Assembly (NCBI GenBank): GCA_949128025.1 | Contig: CASBRD010000006.1 | Location: forward strand, 1-46,062 | Reading direction: 5' to 3' | DNA length: 46,062 nucleotides | Source of the DNA: Oscillatoriales cyanobacterium PMM_0008 | Lineage (GTDB): Bacteria; Cyanobacteriota; Cyanobacteriia; Cyanobacteriales; Aerosakkonemataceae | In this document: positions 26,062 through 34,871 of the stretch, in pieces | How the letters are laid out: each line of letters starts with the position of its first letter | Position numbering within the stretch: the first letter of the stretch is position 1 | The notes under the pieces: model-generated | The model's database searches: none | What the model was told of the DNA's origin: nothing | The model's input: only the letters and a program-made list of their open reading frames with translations | Position numbers and translations under genes: made by a program

Positions 26062-27305
26062 GATGAAACCCCTGTCAAATTTTTTTGGTTAATTTGGCCC
26101 TGAGAGTTCCGCTGTTCCCAACGGTTTAGCATTTCGTTGTAGATTGCACCCACCACAGCGCTAGCTGAGTAAGGTTTGGCGGCTTTTACGCACGCTTCGA
26201 TCGCATAATCGCCTGGTTTTAGCAGTACTTTACGCAAGGCGTCAGCAACTGCAACTGGTGTTCGTTCCTCACACACCACTCCGCTGCTGGCGGTAAGCAG
26301 CTTAGGGGTTTCACCGCATCGGGTCGTCACTACTGGCGTCCCGCAGGCAAGTGCTTCCAGAACGACTACAGGTAAACCCTCATAGGCGCTGGTTAGTACG
26401 AAGACACTGGAAACGCGCTGCAACTGTGCAAGTTCGGATTGCTCTACTGGCCCAAGCATTGTTACCTGCTCGGATAGTCCAAGGCGATCGATCTCGGAAC
26501 TTACCTCATCCTTTAAATCTCCATCGCCTGCGATCAGTAGGTGAACTTTTGGCTCGTTGAGCGCGGCTAGAGAGCGTAGCAGCAGGATAGGATTTTTCTG
26601 GGGATGAAGGCGGCCCGCAAATAGAACGAACTGCGTATCTTCCGACTTACTCATCCGAATAGCTAGGTTGCGTCTTCCCCGATCGCGTTCATCCCAGCTT
26701 AATGGGTAGCAGATCTCGTTGTCTACTGTGTTTTTGACGTAGGAAACGCGGTCTGCTAGTTCTGGGTAGCGCTGTTGGTAAAATTGCGCTGATTCGGTAT
26801 TGCAGGAGAAGATTTGGGAAAACTGGTTAATTAGCAGGCGTTCTAGAGCAAAATATGCTGCTGGGAGATACCGCCAAGCGATCGCATCTTTCCCTCCCCC
26901 AGAACTCATCTGCTTATGAATATCGTTGTGAATAAAAAGAGTCTTTTCTCCACGCCACTTCAGCGCTGCTACACTCGGCTCCAGTCTGTGAAAGTGCATG
27001 AAGTCCGAAGCCAAGGAACGACCCAACAAGGCAGCAGCGTATTTAATCGTAGTTGGTATTAACCTTCTTACGTTGTCATCCTCTAAGGCAAATAGAGGCA
27101 TAAACTGAATTGCCTTGCCCCCCAGTTCCGCTTCATGCCACTTACCCAGACCCAGGTGCTGCTCCTCGTGGCCTGTCCCTACCAACCGCACCTCAAATTC
27201 ACTCGGTGCGTACTTGACAAAATTTCGGATAACTGTTTGTATACCGCCGATGCTGCTGTGCCAAGGGTTGAACTGGTAAAATATTGTTAAAACAGGTTTA
27301 TTCAT
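26058..27305 (-). CDS. family 4 glycosyltransferase
   Basis: 415 residues. The N-terminus reads LTIFYQFNPWHSSIGGIQTV and the C-terminal donor domain LFAGRLHPQKNPILLLRSLA, VFVLTSAYEGLPVVVLEALA and CGTPVVTTRCGETPKLL, typical GT4. First gene of a two-gene minus-strand operon, with a 4-base overlap to the next transferase. It faces treZ1 across a 473-base divergent region. Confidence 0.9.
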   Translation of the reverse strand: MNKPVLTIFYQFNPWHSSIGGIQTVIRNFVKYAPSEFEVRLVGTGHEEQHLGLGKWHEAELGGKAIQFMPLFALEDDNVRRLIPTTIKYAAALLGRSLASDFMHFHRLEPSVAALKWRGEKTLFIHNDIHKQMSSGGGKDAIAWRYLPAAYFALERLLINQFSQIFSCNTESAQFYQQRYPELADRVSYVKNTVDNEICYPLSWDERDRGRRNLAIRMSKSEDTQFVLFAGRLHPQKNPILLLRSLAALNEPKVHLLIAGDGDLKDEVSSEIDRLGLSEQVTMLGPVEQSELAQLQRVSSVFVLTSAYEGLPVVVLEALACGTPVVTTRCGETPKLLTASSGVVCEERTPVAVADALRKVLLKPGDYAIEACVKAAKPYSASAVVGAIYNEMLNRWEQRNSQGQINQKNLTGVSS

Positions 27306-27778
27306 AACTATAAGGTGGATCTATTCCGTAAATACTCTATCTGCACCTGTATCTAGTACGAGCTATTTATCTCTGCGTTAATACATAGGTTAGTGGTAAC
27401 TACTGGATATGGGAATAGGGAAGTAGGTGATTTCACTAAGACTTTACAAATTTTTCAGGCGTCTTCACATTAACTTTAAACTCAAGACCGATGTGAGCTA
27501 CAGCTGCGTCACGGGCAGATGTCAGCTGGCAATTAACTAAGTATAAATGCTTACAAATGCAGTGAAAACTGCGATCGAATGGGTTTTGGTTCAAATGCTT
27601 GGGATAGCAGGCATTTCCCATGCCCAATGCCCTTTTGTCGGTTTGCCCAAAAAACCCGGTTTTCCACCACAAGTACGGGAGAGCCAATTGTGTTTGCCAA
27701 CCTCTTTAAAATAGAGAATAATTTTTACATTACGCTGACCCAACTTCAAAAATTTAACCCCAAACTTTCACAATATTT
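27306..27778. other. divergent intergenic region (glycosyltransferase pair / treZ1)
   Basis: No convincing gene. A low-complexity piece, CATGCCCAATGCCC near 27618, and AAAACCCGGTTTTCC near 27650 belong to short dispersed repeats of this genus. An 83-codon minus-strand frame at 27436-27687 spans these repeats and is rejected. Both promoters must be here; the treZ1 side is AT-rich. Confidence 0.5.
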
Positions 27779-29629
27779 ATGACACCAAATCAATCGGCCC
27801 AAAGAGTGAAAATAGGATCTTGTTATCTCGGTAACAATCGTTGCGAATTTACCGTTTGGGCACCCACTCTCAAAGAGGTAGCCGTACAAATTCTATCTTC
27901 AGATAGAAGACTTCTGCCCATGCAACAAGATGAGGAAGGGTACTGGAAAGTAACTGCTGATGGCGTCGCTCCAGGAACGCAATACTATTACAAACTGGAA
28001 GGAAATATTGACAGGGCCGATCCCGCTTCGCAGTTTCAACCCTCTGGCGTACATGGGCCTTCTGAAGTTGTCGATCGCAACACATTTGCCTGGACTGATA
28101 ATAATTGGTCTGGCGTTCCTCTAGAGGAGATGATTATATATGAATTGCACGTAGGTACTTTCACAGCAGAAGGCACCTTTGAGTCAATGATTCCCCGATT
28201 GAAGGATTTGCGGGAGTTGGGGATAAATGCGATCGAGATTATGCCAGTGGCCCAATTTCCAGGCGATCGCAACTGGGGATACGATGGCGTCTTTCCCTTT
28301 GCCGTACAGGACTCCTACGGTGGCCCCGAAGGATTCAAAAAACTCGTTGATGCGTGTCACGAACACGGTATATCGGTAATCCTCGATGTCGTCTTCAACC
28401 ATATTGGCCCCGAAGGAAATTACTTCGCAGACTTTGGCCCGTACTTCACCAACAAATATAGCGGTGATTGGGGCGACGCCATGAACTTTGACAGTCAATA
28501 CAGCGATGGCGTGCGTAATTATTTCATTGAAAATGCCCTCTACTGGTTTGAGGATTATCATATAGATGGCCTGCGATTGGATGCCATCCAAGCTATTTTG
28601 GAATTTGGTGCCAGACCCTTCCTGCGGGAACTTGCGGACGCAGTTGCGATCGCATCCCAAGAAATAGGTCGCCAGCTTTATCTAATCGCCGAAAGCGATT
28701 TAAACGATGTCCGTACTATTCGCTCAAAAGAGATAGGTGGTTATGGAATAGATGCCCAATGGAACGACGATTTCCATCACTCCCTACACACCTTACTCAC
28801 AGGTGAAAACGACAGATATTACCAAGATTTCGGCAAGATAGAACAGCTAGAAAAATCATACCGAGAAGGCTTTGTTTATTCCGGACAGTACGCACCTCAC
28901 AGAAAACGCCGTCACGGAAGTTCTTCCGTCGAAGAACCTGGATATCAATTTGTTGTATTCTCCCAAACTCACGATCAAATAGGCAATCGCGTCCTAGCAG
29001 AAAGGTTATCGAAACTTGTCTCTTTTGAAGGTTTGAAATTAGCAGCAGGTGCTATCTTCCTTTCCGCGTTTGTTCCCTTCCTGTTTATGGGTGAAGAGTA
29101 CGGAGAAGAAGCGCCTTTCTTCTACTTCGTCAGTCATTCAGACGAGCCATTAATTGAAGCCATACGCAAAAGCAAACAAGAAGAATTTAAAGCATTTGCC
29201 GGACGAGGCGAAATGCAAGATCCCCAGAGTCCTGACACATTCAATAAGTGTAAACTTAACTGGGAAGAGCGAAAAGAAGGCAAACACAAAGTTCTGTGGG
29301 AACTGCATCAGAAACTAATTCAGATGCGCCAAACAATACCCGCTCTCAAAAAGCTCGATAAGAAGAGTTTAGAAGTGTCCAGTATCGAAGATAACAAACT
29401 TCTCTTTCTCCGTCGTTGGAGTGATGACAGCCAGGTATTCGCCATTCTAAACTTCAACGACAAAGAGGTCAATTTCACGGCTGCACCGCCATCCGGCAAC
29501 TGGCAAAAGGTTTTGAACTCTTCCGATAGCAAGTGGATGGGACATGGTTCTCAATTGCCTGACAATTTGGAATCTGGACAGGAATTGACTGTGAAACCTC
29601 AAAGTTTCGTGGTGTACGAAATTAAATGA
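27779..29629 (+). CDS. treZ: malto-oligosyltrehalose trehalohydrolase (first copy)
   Basis: 616 residues, GH13_10. An N-terminal CBM48-like domain (CEFTVWAPTLKEVAVQI) precedes the catalytic barrel: ILDVVFNHIGPEG, nucleophile Asp268 in DGLRLDAIQAI, acid Glu305 in LIAESDLND, and the third carboxylate in SQTHDQIGNR. It releases trehalose from maltooligosyl-trehalose made by TreY in the cytoplasm. The residue after the nucleophile segment is Gln271 where copy 2 and most relatives have His. No strong ribosome site precedes the ATG; a GTG at 27806 (VKIGSCYLG) aligns better with copy 2. It heads treZ1-treY-treZ2. Confidence 0.93.
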   Translation: MTPNQSAQRVKIGSCYLGNNRCEFTVWAPTLKEVAVQILSSDRRLLPMQQDEEGYWKVTADGVAPGTQYYYKLEGNIDRADPASQFQPSGVHGPSEVVDRNTFAWTDNNWSGVPLEEMIIYELHVGTFTAEGTFESMIPRLKDLRELGINAIEIMPVAQFPGDRNWGYDGVFPFAVQDSYGGPEGFKKLVDACHEHGISVILDVVFNHIGPEGNYFADFGPYFTNKYSGDWGDAMNFDSQYSDGVRNYFIENALYWFEDYHIDGLRLDAIQAILEFGARPFLRELADAVAIASQEIGRQLYLIAESDLNDVRTIRSKEIGGYGIDAQWNDDFHHSLHTLLTGENDRYYQDFGKIEQLEKSYREGFVYSGQYAPHRKRRHGSSSVEEPGYQFVVFSQTHDQIGNRVLAERLSKLVSFEGLKLAAGAIFLSAFVPFLFMGEEYGEEAPFFYFVSHSDEPLIEAIRKSKQEEFKAFAGRGEMQDPQSPDTFNKCKLNWEERKEGKHKVLWELHQKLIQMRQTIPALKKLDKKSLEVSSIEDNKLLFLRRWSDDSQVFAILNFNDKEVNFTAAPPSGNWQKVLNSSDSKWMGHGSQLPDNLESGQELTVKPQSFVVYEIK

Positions 29630-29661
29630 TTGTAGGGTGGGCAAAGCCCACTTTTTGCTCT

Positions 29662-29804
29662 GTAAGTAGGTGGAGGTAAATAAAGTTAAAATCGTTATTT
29701 AAAGATGGGGCGGGCGGGACGCCCACCCCACAAAAATAGAAACTTTCTTGTGGGGTGGGCGTCCCGCCCGCCAGTTTTCAGTTTATTTACGCTCACCTAC
29801 TTAC
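29662..29804. repeat. nested inverted repeat between treZ1 and treY
   Basis: Inner arms 29709-29733 and 29748-29772 are perfectly complementary over 25 bases (each holds GGCGGGACGCCCACC or its complement) around a 14-base loop; outer arms GTAAGTAGGTG (29662-29672) and CACCTACTTAC (29794-29804) pair as well. It would strongly attenuate read-through into treY. Confidence 0.85.
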
Positions 29805-29860
29805 TAATGGGAATTGCCCACCTTTAAACCCCAAAAATTACTTAGGAGCATTAGTTCATC

Positions 29861-32650
29861 ATGCGGATTCCTACAGCAACTTACCGGATTCAATTTCATG
29901 CCGGGTTTAAGTTTGAAGCTGCAAAGCAAATCGGTACTTATCTTTCTGAATTAGGAATTACCGACCTTTACGCTTCACCTATCTTTAAAGCTAGAAAAGG
30001 AAGCACTCATGGTTATGACGTTGTAGACTCGAACGTGCTGAATCCAGAACTTGGAACGCCAGAAGAATTTGAAGCACTCAGAAGCGAACTCGAAGCCAAA
30101 AATATGGGATGGGTGCAAGATATTGTTCCCAATCACATGGCTTACGATAGCGAAAACCTTCTGCTGATGGACGTGCTAGAAAATGGGCAAGATTCAGACT
30201 ATTTTGACTACTTCGATATTAACTGGGAACACCATTATGAAAATCTCAAAGGGCGAGTGCTTGCCCCGCTAATGGGAAGCTTTTATGGAGAGGCTCTGGA
30301 AAATGGCGAAATTCAACTTAGCTATGATGAAAGTGGGCTAAGTGTTAATTATTACGCTACTAAATTGCCCGTCAGAATAGAATCTTATGCCAAGTTTATA
30401 ACTCATAACTTGGGACACTTAGCAAAGGAACTGGGGGGTAAACAGCATCCAGATTTTGTCAAATTTTTGGGTATTCTTTACCTGCTCAAAAACGTTCCTT
30501 CAGAAACAAAAGGCAAGGAACGCTATGACCAGATCGCCTTTGTTAAAGGACTTGTGTGGGAACTTTACACAAATAATCCGGCTGTTAAGGACTTCATCGA
30601 TAAAAACATCGAATTCTTCAATGGGGAAAAGGGAAATCCAGAAAGTTTTAATTCCCTAGATAGTTTGCTGTCAGAACAGTTTTATCGCCTCTCGTTCTGG
30701 AAAGTGGGTGCGGAAGAAATTAACTACAGGAGATTCTTTACCGTCAACGAACTGATTTCTGTCAAAGTAGAAGAAATCAAGGTTTTTCACAAAAACCATG
30801 ACCTGATATTCCAGATGGTTGAAGAGGGAAAATTCACTGGATTGAGAATCGACCATATTGATGGACTTTACGATCCTACAGAATATCTGACACGACTCAG
30901 AGAGAAAACAGGAGATACTTACATTTCCGTTGAAAAGATCCTAGAACAGAAAGAAAACCTGCCCGAATACTGGCCGATTCAAGGAACGAGCGGTTATGAC
31001 TATTTGATCTATGGAAACGGCATATTCTGCCAAAGGGAAAATGAGGAAAAATTTAGTCAAATATACTCCAGATTCACCAGATTGAATGTTCCATACGAAC
31101 AACTGTTTTATGATAAAAAACGGCTAATTGTCGAGAGGAATTTGGCGGGAGATGTAGACAATCTGGCTCAACTTCTGAAAACGGTATCGGGTCAATCCCG
31201 ACATGGAAACGACTTTACACGCTTTGGTTTGCAAAAAGCGCTTTCTGAAGTGTTGGCACTCTTCCCGGTTTATCGAACTTATATCAATCAGGATGGTTTG
31301 AGGGAATCCGATCGCTTCTATATCAAGGAAGTGATGGAAAAAGCTAAGCACCAAGCGCCGCCGCTTGTGAAGGAACTTAATTTTATCGAAAAGTTACTTC
31401 TTCTTGAAGAAGAGGATAATTTAACGACAGAACAAAAAGAACTGCGGCGTCACTTCGTGATGAAGCTGCAACAGATGACTGGTCCTTTGATGGCAAAAGG
31501 GATTGAAGATACGCTTTTTTATGTGTATAACCGACTTATATCTCTGAATGAAGTTGGCGGTAATCCCGGTGAATTTGGCATTTCGCTTGCCGATTTTCAC
31601 GAGTTCAACAAAAATCAGCAAGAAACTTGGCCTCATAAGATGAATGCTACGGCAACTCACGATACTAAACGCGGTGAAGATGTCCGCGCCAGGATTAACG
31701 TGATTTCGGAAATACCGGAGGAGTGGGAAAAACAGGTGAAAGCATGGAGCGAAATCAATAAATCCAAGAAGAAGAAACTGAAAAATCGGATGGTTCCCGA
31801 TGTTAATGACGAATACTTCTTCTACCAAACGCTGGTGGGAACTTATCCTTTTGAGGATATTAAGGACACTGACTTTAATGAGCGGATGAAGAACTTTGTC
31901 ATTAAAGCTGTTCGGGAAGCTAAGGTTCACACGGCGTGGTTAAGACCGGATTCTGATTACGAAGACGCTTATATGGCTTTTGTCGATGCTGTTCTGGAAG
32001 ATGAGCAATTTATCAAGGAAATGCTTCCTTTCCAAAAGATGGTTGCTCAGTATGGAATCTTCAACTCTCTATCCCAAACTTTACTTAAAGCTACTGCTCC
32101 CGGTGTACCCGATGTTTATCAGGGAACTGAATTCTGGGATCTGAGTCATGTCGATCCGGATAATCGCCGTCCGGTTGATTTCGATTTGCGGATATCGGTT
32201 TTACGGGATATTAAAGAGAAGGCGCAGAAGGATATCCCGAATCTGATTGGTGAGTTACTTTCGACGCGGTCAGATGCCAGGATTAAGCTGTTTTTGAGCA
32301 ACAGAGTTCTGGAGGCGAGAAAGGAGAATCGGGAACTTTTCCAAGAAGGAGATTACTTGCGGCTGGAGGTGACTGGGAAGTTTAAGGATAATGTTGTTGC
32401 TTTTGCGAGAAAATATGGGGATAAGGTTGCGATCGCGATCGCTCCCCGCTTTTTAGCCAGCGTCGTCAAACCAGGGGAAGATCCGTTGGGAGAGGCGGTA
32501 TGGAATGATACCCGAATCGAACTGCCGCCGGGAATGCCGTCTGTCTGGAAAGATGCCATCACTGCACAAACAATTCAAGCTAATAGCATAGCGATCGGTG
32601 AAGCTTTGAAACATTTTCCTGTCGCTCTGCTTATTAACTCAAGTTGCTAG
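29861..32650 (+). CDS. treY: malto-oligosyltrehalose synthase
   Basis: 929 residues, GH13_26. MRIPTATYRIQFHAGFKFEA, YASPIFKARKGSTHGYDVVD, QDIVPNHMAYDSEN, GLRIDHIDGLYDP (nucleophile Asp), and later ATHDTKRGEDVRARINV and APGVPDVYQGTEFWD are hallmark blocks. It turns the reducing end of maltodextrin into an alpha,alpha-1,1 bond for TreZ. TTAGGAGC (RBS) precedes the ATG. The family usually ends at PVALL; the last residues INSSC and the stop are read from DNA that also flanks repeat copy B, so the repeat supplies the gene's end. Confidence 0.95.
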   Translation: MRIPTATYRIQFHAGFKFEAAKQIGTYLSELGITDLYASPIFKARKGSTHGYDVVDSNVLNPELGTPEEFEALRSELEAKNMGWVQDIVPNHMAYDSENLLLMDVLENGQDSDYFDYFDINWEHHYENLKGRVLAPLMGSFYGEALENGEIQLSYDESGLSVNYYATKLPVRIESYAKFITHNLGHLAKELGGKQHPDFVKFLGILYLLKNVPSETKGKERYDQIAFVKGLVWELYTNNPAVKDFIDKNIEFFNGEKGNPESFNSLDSLLSEQFYRLSFWKVGAEEINYRRFFTVNELISVKVEEIKVFHKNHDLIFQMVEEGKFTGLRIDHIDGLYDPTEYLTRLREKTGDTYISVEKILEQKENLPEYWPIQGTSGYDYLIYGNGIFCQRENEEKFSQIYSRFTRLNVPYEQLFYDKKRLIVERNLAGDVDNLAQLLKTVSGQSRHGNDFTRFGLQKALSEVLALFPVYRTYINQDGLRESDRFYIKEVMEKAKHQAPPLVKELNFIEKLLLLEEEDNLTTEQKELRRHFVMKLQQMTGPLMAKGIEDTLFYVYNRLISLNEVGGNPGEFGISLADFHEFNKNQQETWPHKMNATATHDTKRGEDVRARINVISEIPEEWEKQVKAWSEINKSKKKKLKNRMVPDVNDEYFFYQTLVGTYPFEDIKDTDFNERMKNFVIKAVREAKVHTAWLRPDSDYEDAYMAFVDAVLEDEQFIKEMLPFQKMVAQYGIFNSLSQTLLKATAPGVPDVYQGTEFWDLSHVDPDNRRPVDFDLRISVLRDIKEKAQKDIPNLIGELLSTRSDARIKLFLSNRVLEARKENRELFQEGDYLRLEVTGKFKDNVVAFARKYGDKVAIAIAPRFLASVVKPGEDPLGEAVWNDTRIELPPGMPSVWKDAITAQTIQANSIAIGEALKHFPVALLINSSC

Positions 32651-32838
32651 TTACTTGCACTCTGGGTATGTTGTTGCGCTTTAGCGCTCTTATCCAAGTT
32701 GGTATAGCGGTTCTCAAGTAAGTGAGGTACGTAGTTGGGCTTTAGCCCTCTTAATTTAGTGGTTATATAAGCTGTCAGTCATACCTCATCTACCTTATAA
32801 GGGCTATATAAGAGCGCTAAAGCGCAACAACGTACCTA
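32639..32838. repeat. dispersed palindromic repeat, copy C, with nested insert
   Basis: Outer arms 32664-32693 and 32808-32837 carry the GTTGTTGCGCTTTAGCGCTC arm seen in copies A and B. Between them about 114 bases are inserted, including a diverged second copy of the arm (GAGGTACGTAGTTGGGCTTT at 32724-32743). The flank TCAAGTTGCTAGTTA (32639-32653) overlaps the end of treY. Confidence 0.8.
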
Positions 32839-33005
32839 ATACCAGCGCGATCGCAGAACGATTCTCTCCAAAGAAAGAGGCTATCTATATCTAGGTTCGG
32901 GAAAATCAACAATAAAGTTTTCTGCACTTTTTGTCCGATTGCTTTTGAGAAGTTAGAAACGGGAAATCCCAAAAACCTATGGCAGAGGAGCAGGGGGCAT
33001 TAAAT

Positions 33006-34826
33006 ATGAAAATTGGAGCTAATTATCTGGGTGAAGGTCGTTGTGCATTTACAGTTTGGGCACCTTATCTAAAAGAGGTAGCTGTACAAATCATTTCACC
33101 CGAAGATCGTCTTATTCCGATGGAACAAGATGAGGAAGGATATTGGAAAGTAACTGCTGAAGGTGTTGAGCCAGGAACACTCTATTTTTATAAGCTGGAA
33201 GGCTCTTTAGAAAGACCAGATCCCGCATCCCACTTTCAACCGGAGAGCGTACACGGGCCTTCTCAGGTAGTCGATCGTAGCACCATGAGTTGGAATGATG
33301 CCGAGTGGTCTGGCGTTCCGCTCGAAGAGATGATTATCTACGAACTGCACGTCGGTACGTTCACGCCAGTAGGCACCTTTGATGGAATTATTCTCCGACT
33401 GAAGGAACTGCACGAATTGGGGGTGAATGCGATCGAAATTATGCCGATCGCACAATTTCCAGGCAATCGCAACTGGGGCTATGATGGTGCCTATCTCTAT
33501 GCCGTGCAAAATTCCTATGGTGGCCCAGAAGCATTAAAGCTACTTGTGGATGCTTGTCACCAGCAGGGGATAGCAGTAATTCTCGATGTAGTTTATAACC
33601 ACTTTGGCCCGGAAGGAAACTACATCGGTGACTATGGCCCCTACTATACAGCAACGTATCGAACTCCTTGGGGCAATGCAATTAACTATGATGATGTCCG
33701 CTGCGAGGGTGTTCGCAACTTCTTTATAGAAAACGTCCTCTACTGGTTTGAGAATTATCACATTGACGCCCTACGCTTGGATGCCGTCCATGCCATTTAC
33801 GACCTGGGGGGCAAACACATTCTTTACGAACTATCAGAAAGGGTTGACGCACTTTCCCAGCAGCTGGGGAGGCAACTTTATCTAATTGCCGAAAGCGATT
33901 TAAACGATGTGCGTGTAATTCGCGATCGCACTTTAGGCGGTTATGGCATTCATGCCCAGTGGAGTGACGATTTTCATCACTCCCTCCACTCATTAGTCAC
34001 AGGTGAGAATATTGGGTATTACAAAGATTTCGAGAAGTGCGAACATCTGGCAACAGCCATCAAAGAAACCTTTGTTTACTCCTGGAAATTCTCCCCCTTC
34101 CGACAGCGGTATCACGGCAGCGATGCTAAATATTTTCCCGGCCACCAATTTGTGGTCTGCGCCCAAAATCACGACCAGGTAGGCAATCGAATGCTGGGTG
34201 AGAGATTGTCCCAACTGGTTTCCTTTGAAGCCCTGAAATTAGCTGCTGGCGCTCTCTTGCTTTCACCTAACATCCCCCTACTTTTTATGGGTGAAGAGTA
34301 TGGTGAGGAATCGCCTTTCCTCTACTTTGTCAGTCACACAGATCAAAATCTGGTCGAAGCGGTAAGAAACGGAAGAAAGGAGGAATTTAAACACTTTCAC
34401 CTGGAAGGAGAGTTTCAAGATCCCTTCAGTTACGTGACCTTCTTTAAGTCCAAGCTGAAATGGCAAAAACGCCAAGAAGGCAAACACAAAGTTCTCTTAG
34501 AACTTTATCAATATTTAATTCAGTTGCGACGCACGCTCCCTGCTTTGAAAAATCTCGACAAGCAAAATTTAGAGGTGTCCTGCAACGACACTGGCAAACT
34601 GGTGCAAGTCCGTCGTTGGACTGATGAAAATCAGGTATTTTATGTGCTGAATTTCAGCGAAAAAGATGTTCCTTTTAAACCTGCTGCTCCTAGCGGTAGT
34701 TGGAACAAAGTTCTCGACTCAGCCGATGACAAGTGGATGGGTTCTGGTTCCACTTTACCAGAACAATTAGCAGGGGAGAAAGAATTGACAATTCGCCCCC
34801 AGAGTTTCGCACTGTTTAGTTTGTAG
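33006..34826 (+). CDS. treZ: malto-oligosyltrehalose trehalohydrolase (second copy)
   Basis: 606 residues from the ATG at 33006, which has AGGGGG 8 bases upstream; an in-frame ATG at 32979 lacks such a site and would add nine residues. The order of motifs equals copy 1: CAFTVWAPYLKEVAVQI, ILDVVYNHFGPEG, nucleophile Asp in ALRLDAVHAI, acid Glu in LIAESDLND, and AQNHDQVGNR. Here the usual His follows the nucleophile. The two copies are similar over their full length, so they are paralogues flanking treY. Catalytic residues are intact in both. Its stop faces the amylase gene across a 44-base terminator. Confidence 0.92.
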   Translation: MKIGANYLGEGRCAFTVWAPYLKEVAVQIISPEDRLIPMEQDEEGYWKVTAEGVEPGTLYFYKLEGSLERPDPASHFQPESVHGPSQVVDRSTMSWNDAEWSGVPLEEMIIYELHVGTFTPVGTFDGIILRLKELHELGVNAIEIMPIAQFPGNRNWGYDGAYLYAVQNSYGGPEALKLLVDACHQQGIAVILDVVYNHFGPEGNYIGDYGPYYTATYRTPWGNAINYDDVRCEGVRNFFIENVLYWFENYHIDALRLDAVHAIYDLGGKHILYELSERVDALSQQLGRQLYLIAESDLNDVRVIRDRTLGGYGIHAQWSDDFHHSLHSLVTGENIGYYKDFEKCEHLATAIKETFVYSWKFSPFRQRYHGSDAKYFPGHQFVVCAQNHDQVGNRMLGERLSQLVSFEALKLAAGALLLSPNIPLLFMGEEYGEESPFLYFVSHTDQNLVEAVRNGRKEEFKHFHLEGEFQDPFSYVTFFKSKLKWQKRQEGKHKVLLELYQYLIQLRRTLPALKNLDKQNLEVSCNDTGKLVQVRRWTDENQVFYVLNFSEKDVPFKPAAPSGSWNKVLDSADDKWMGSGSTLPEQLAGEKELTIRPQSFALFSL

Positions 34827-34841
34827 TCATCAGTAGGAGCT

Positions 34842-34871
34842 AAGTAAGGTGGGCATTGCCCACCCTACTTC
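34842..34871. terminator. bidirectional hairpin between treZ2 and the amylase gene
   Basis: AAGTAAGGTGGGCA with TGCCCACCCTACTT form a stem (about 34842-34871) between two convergent genes. The element belongs to the dispersed GTGGGCA...TGCCCAC family seen at 29630-29660. Confidence 0.7.

Noticed and set aside
27436-27687. 83-codon frame on the minus strand before treZ1
   Set aside because: It spans short dispersed repeats, has odd composition and no ribosome site; treated as chance.
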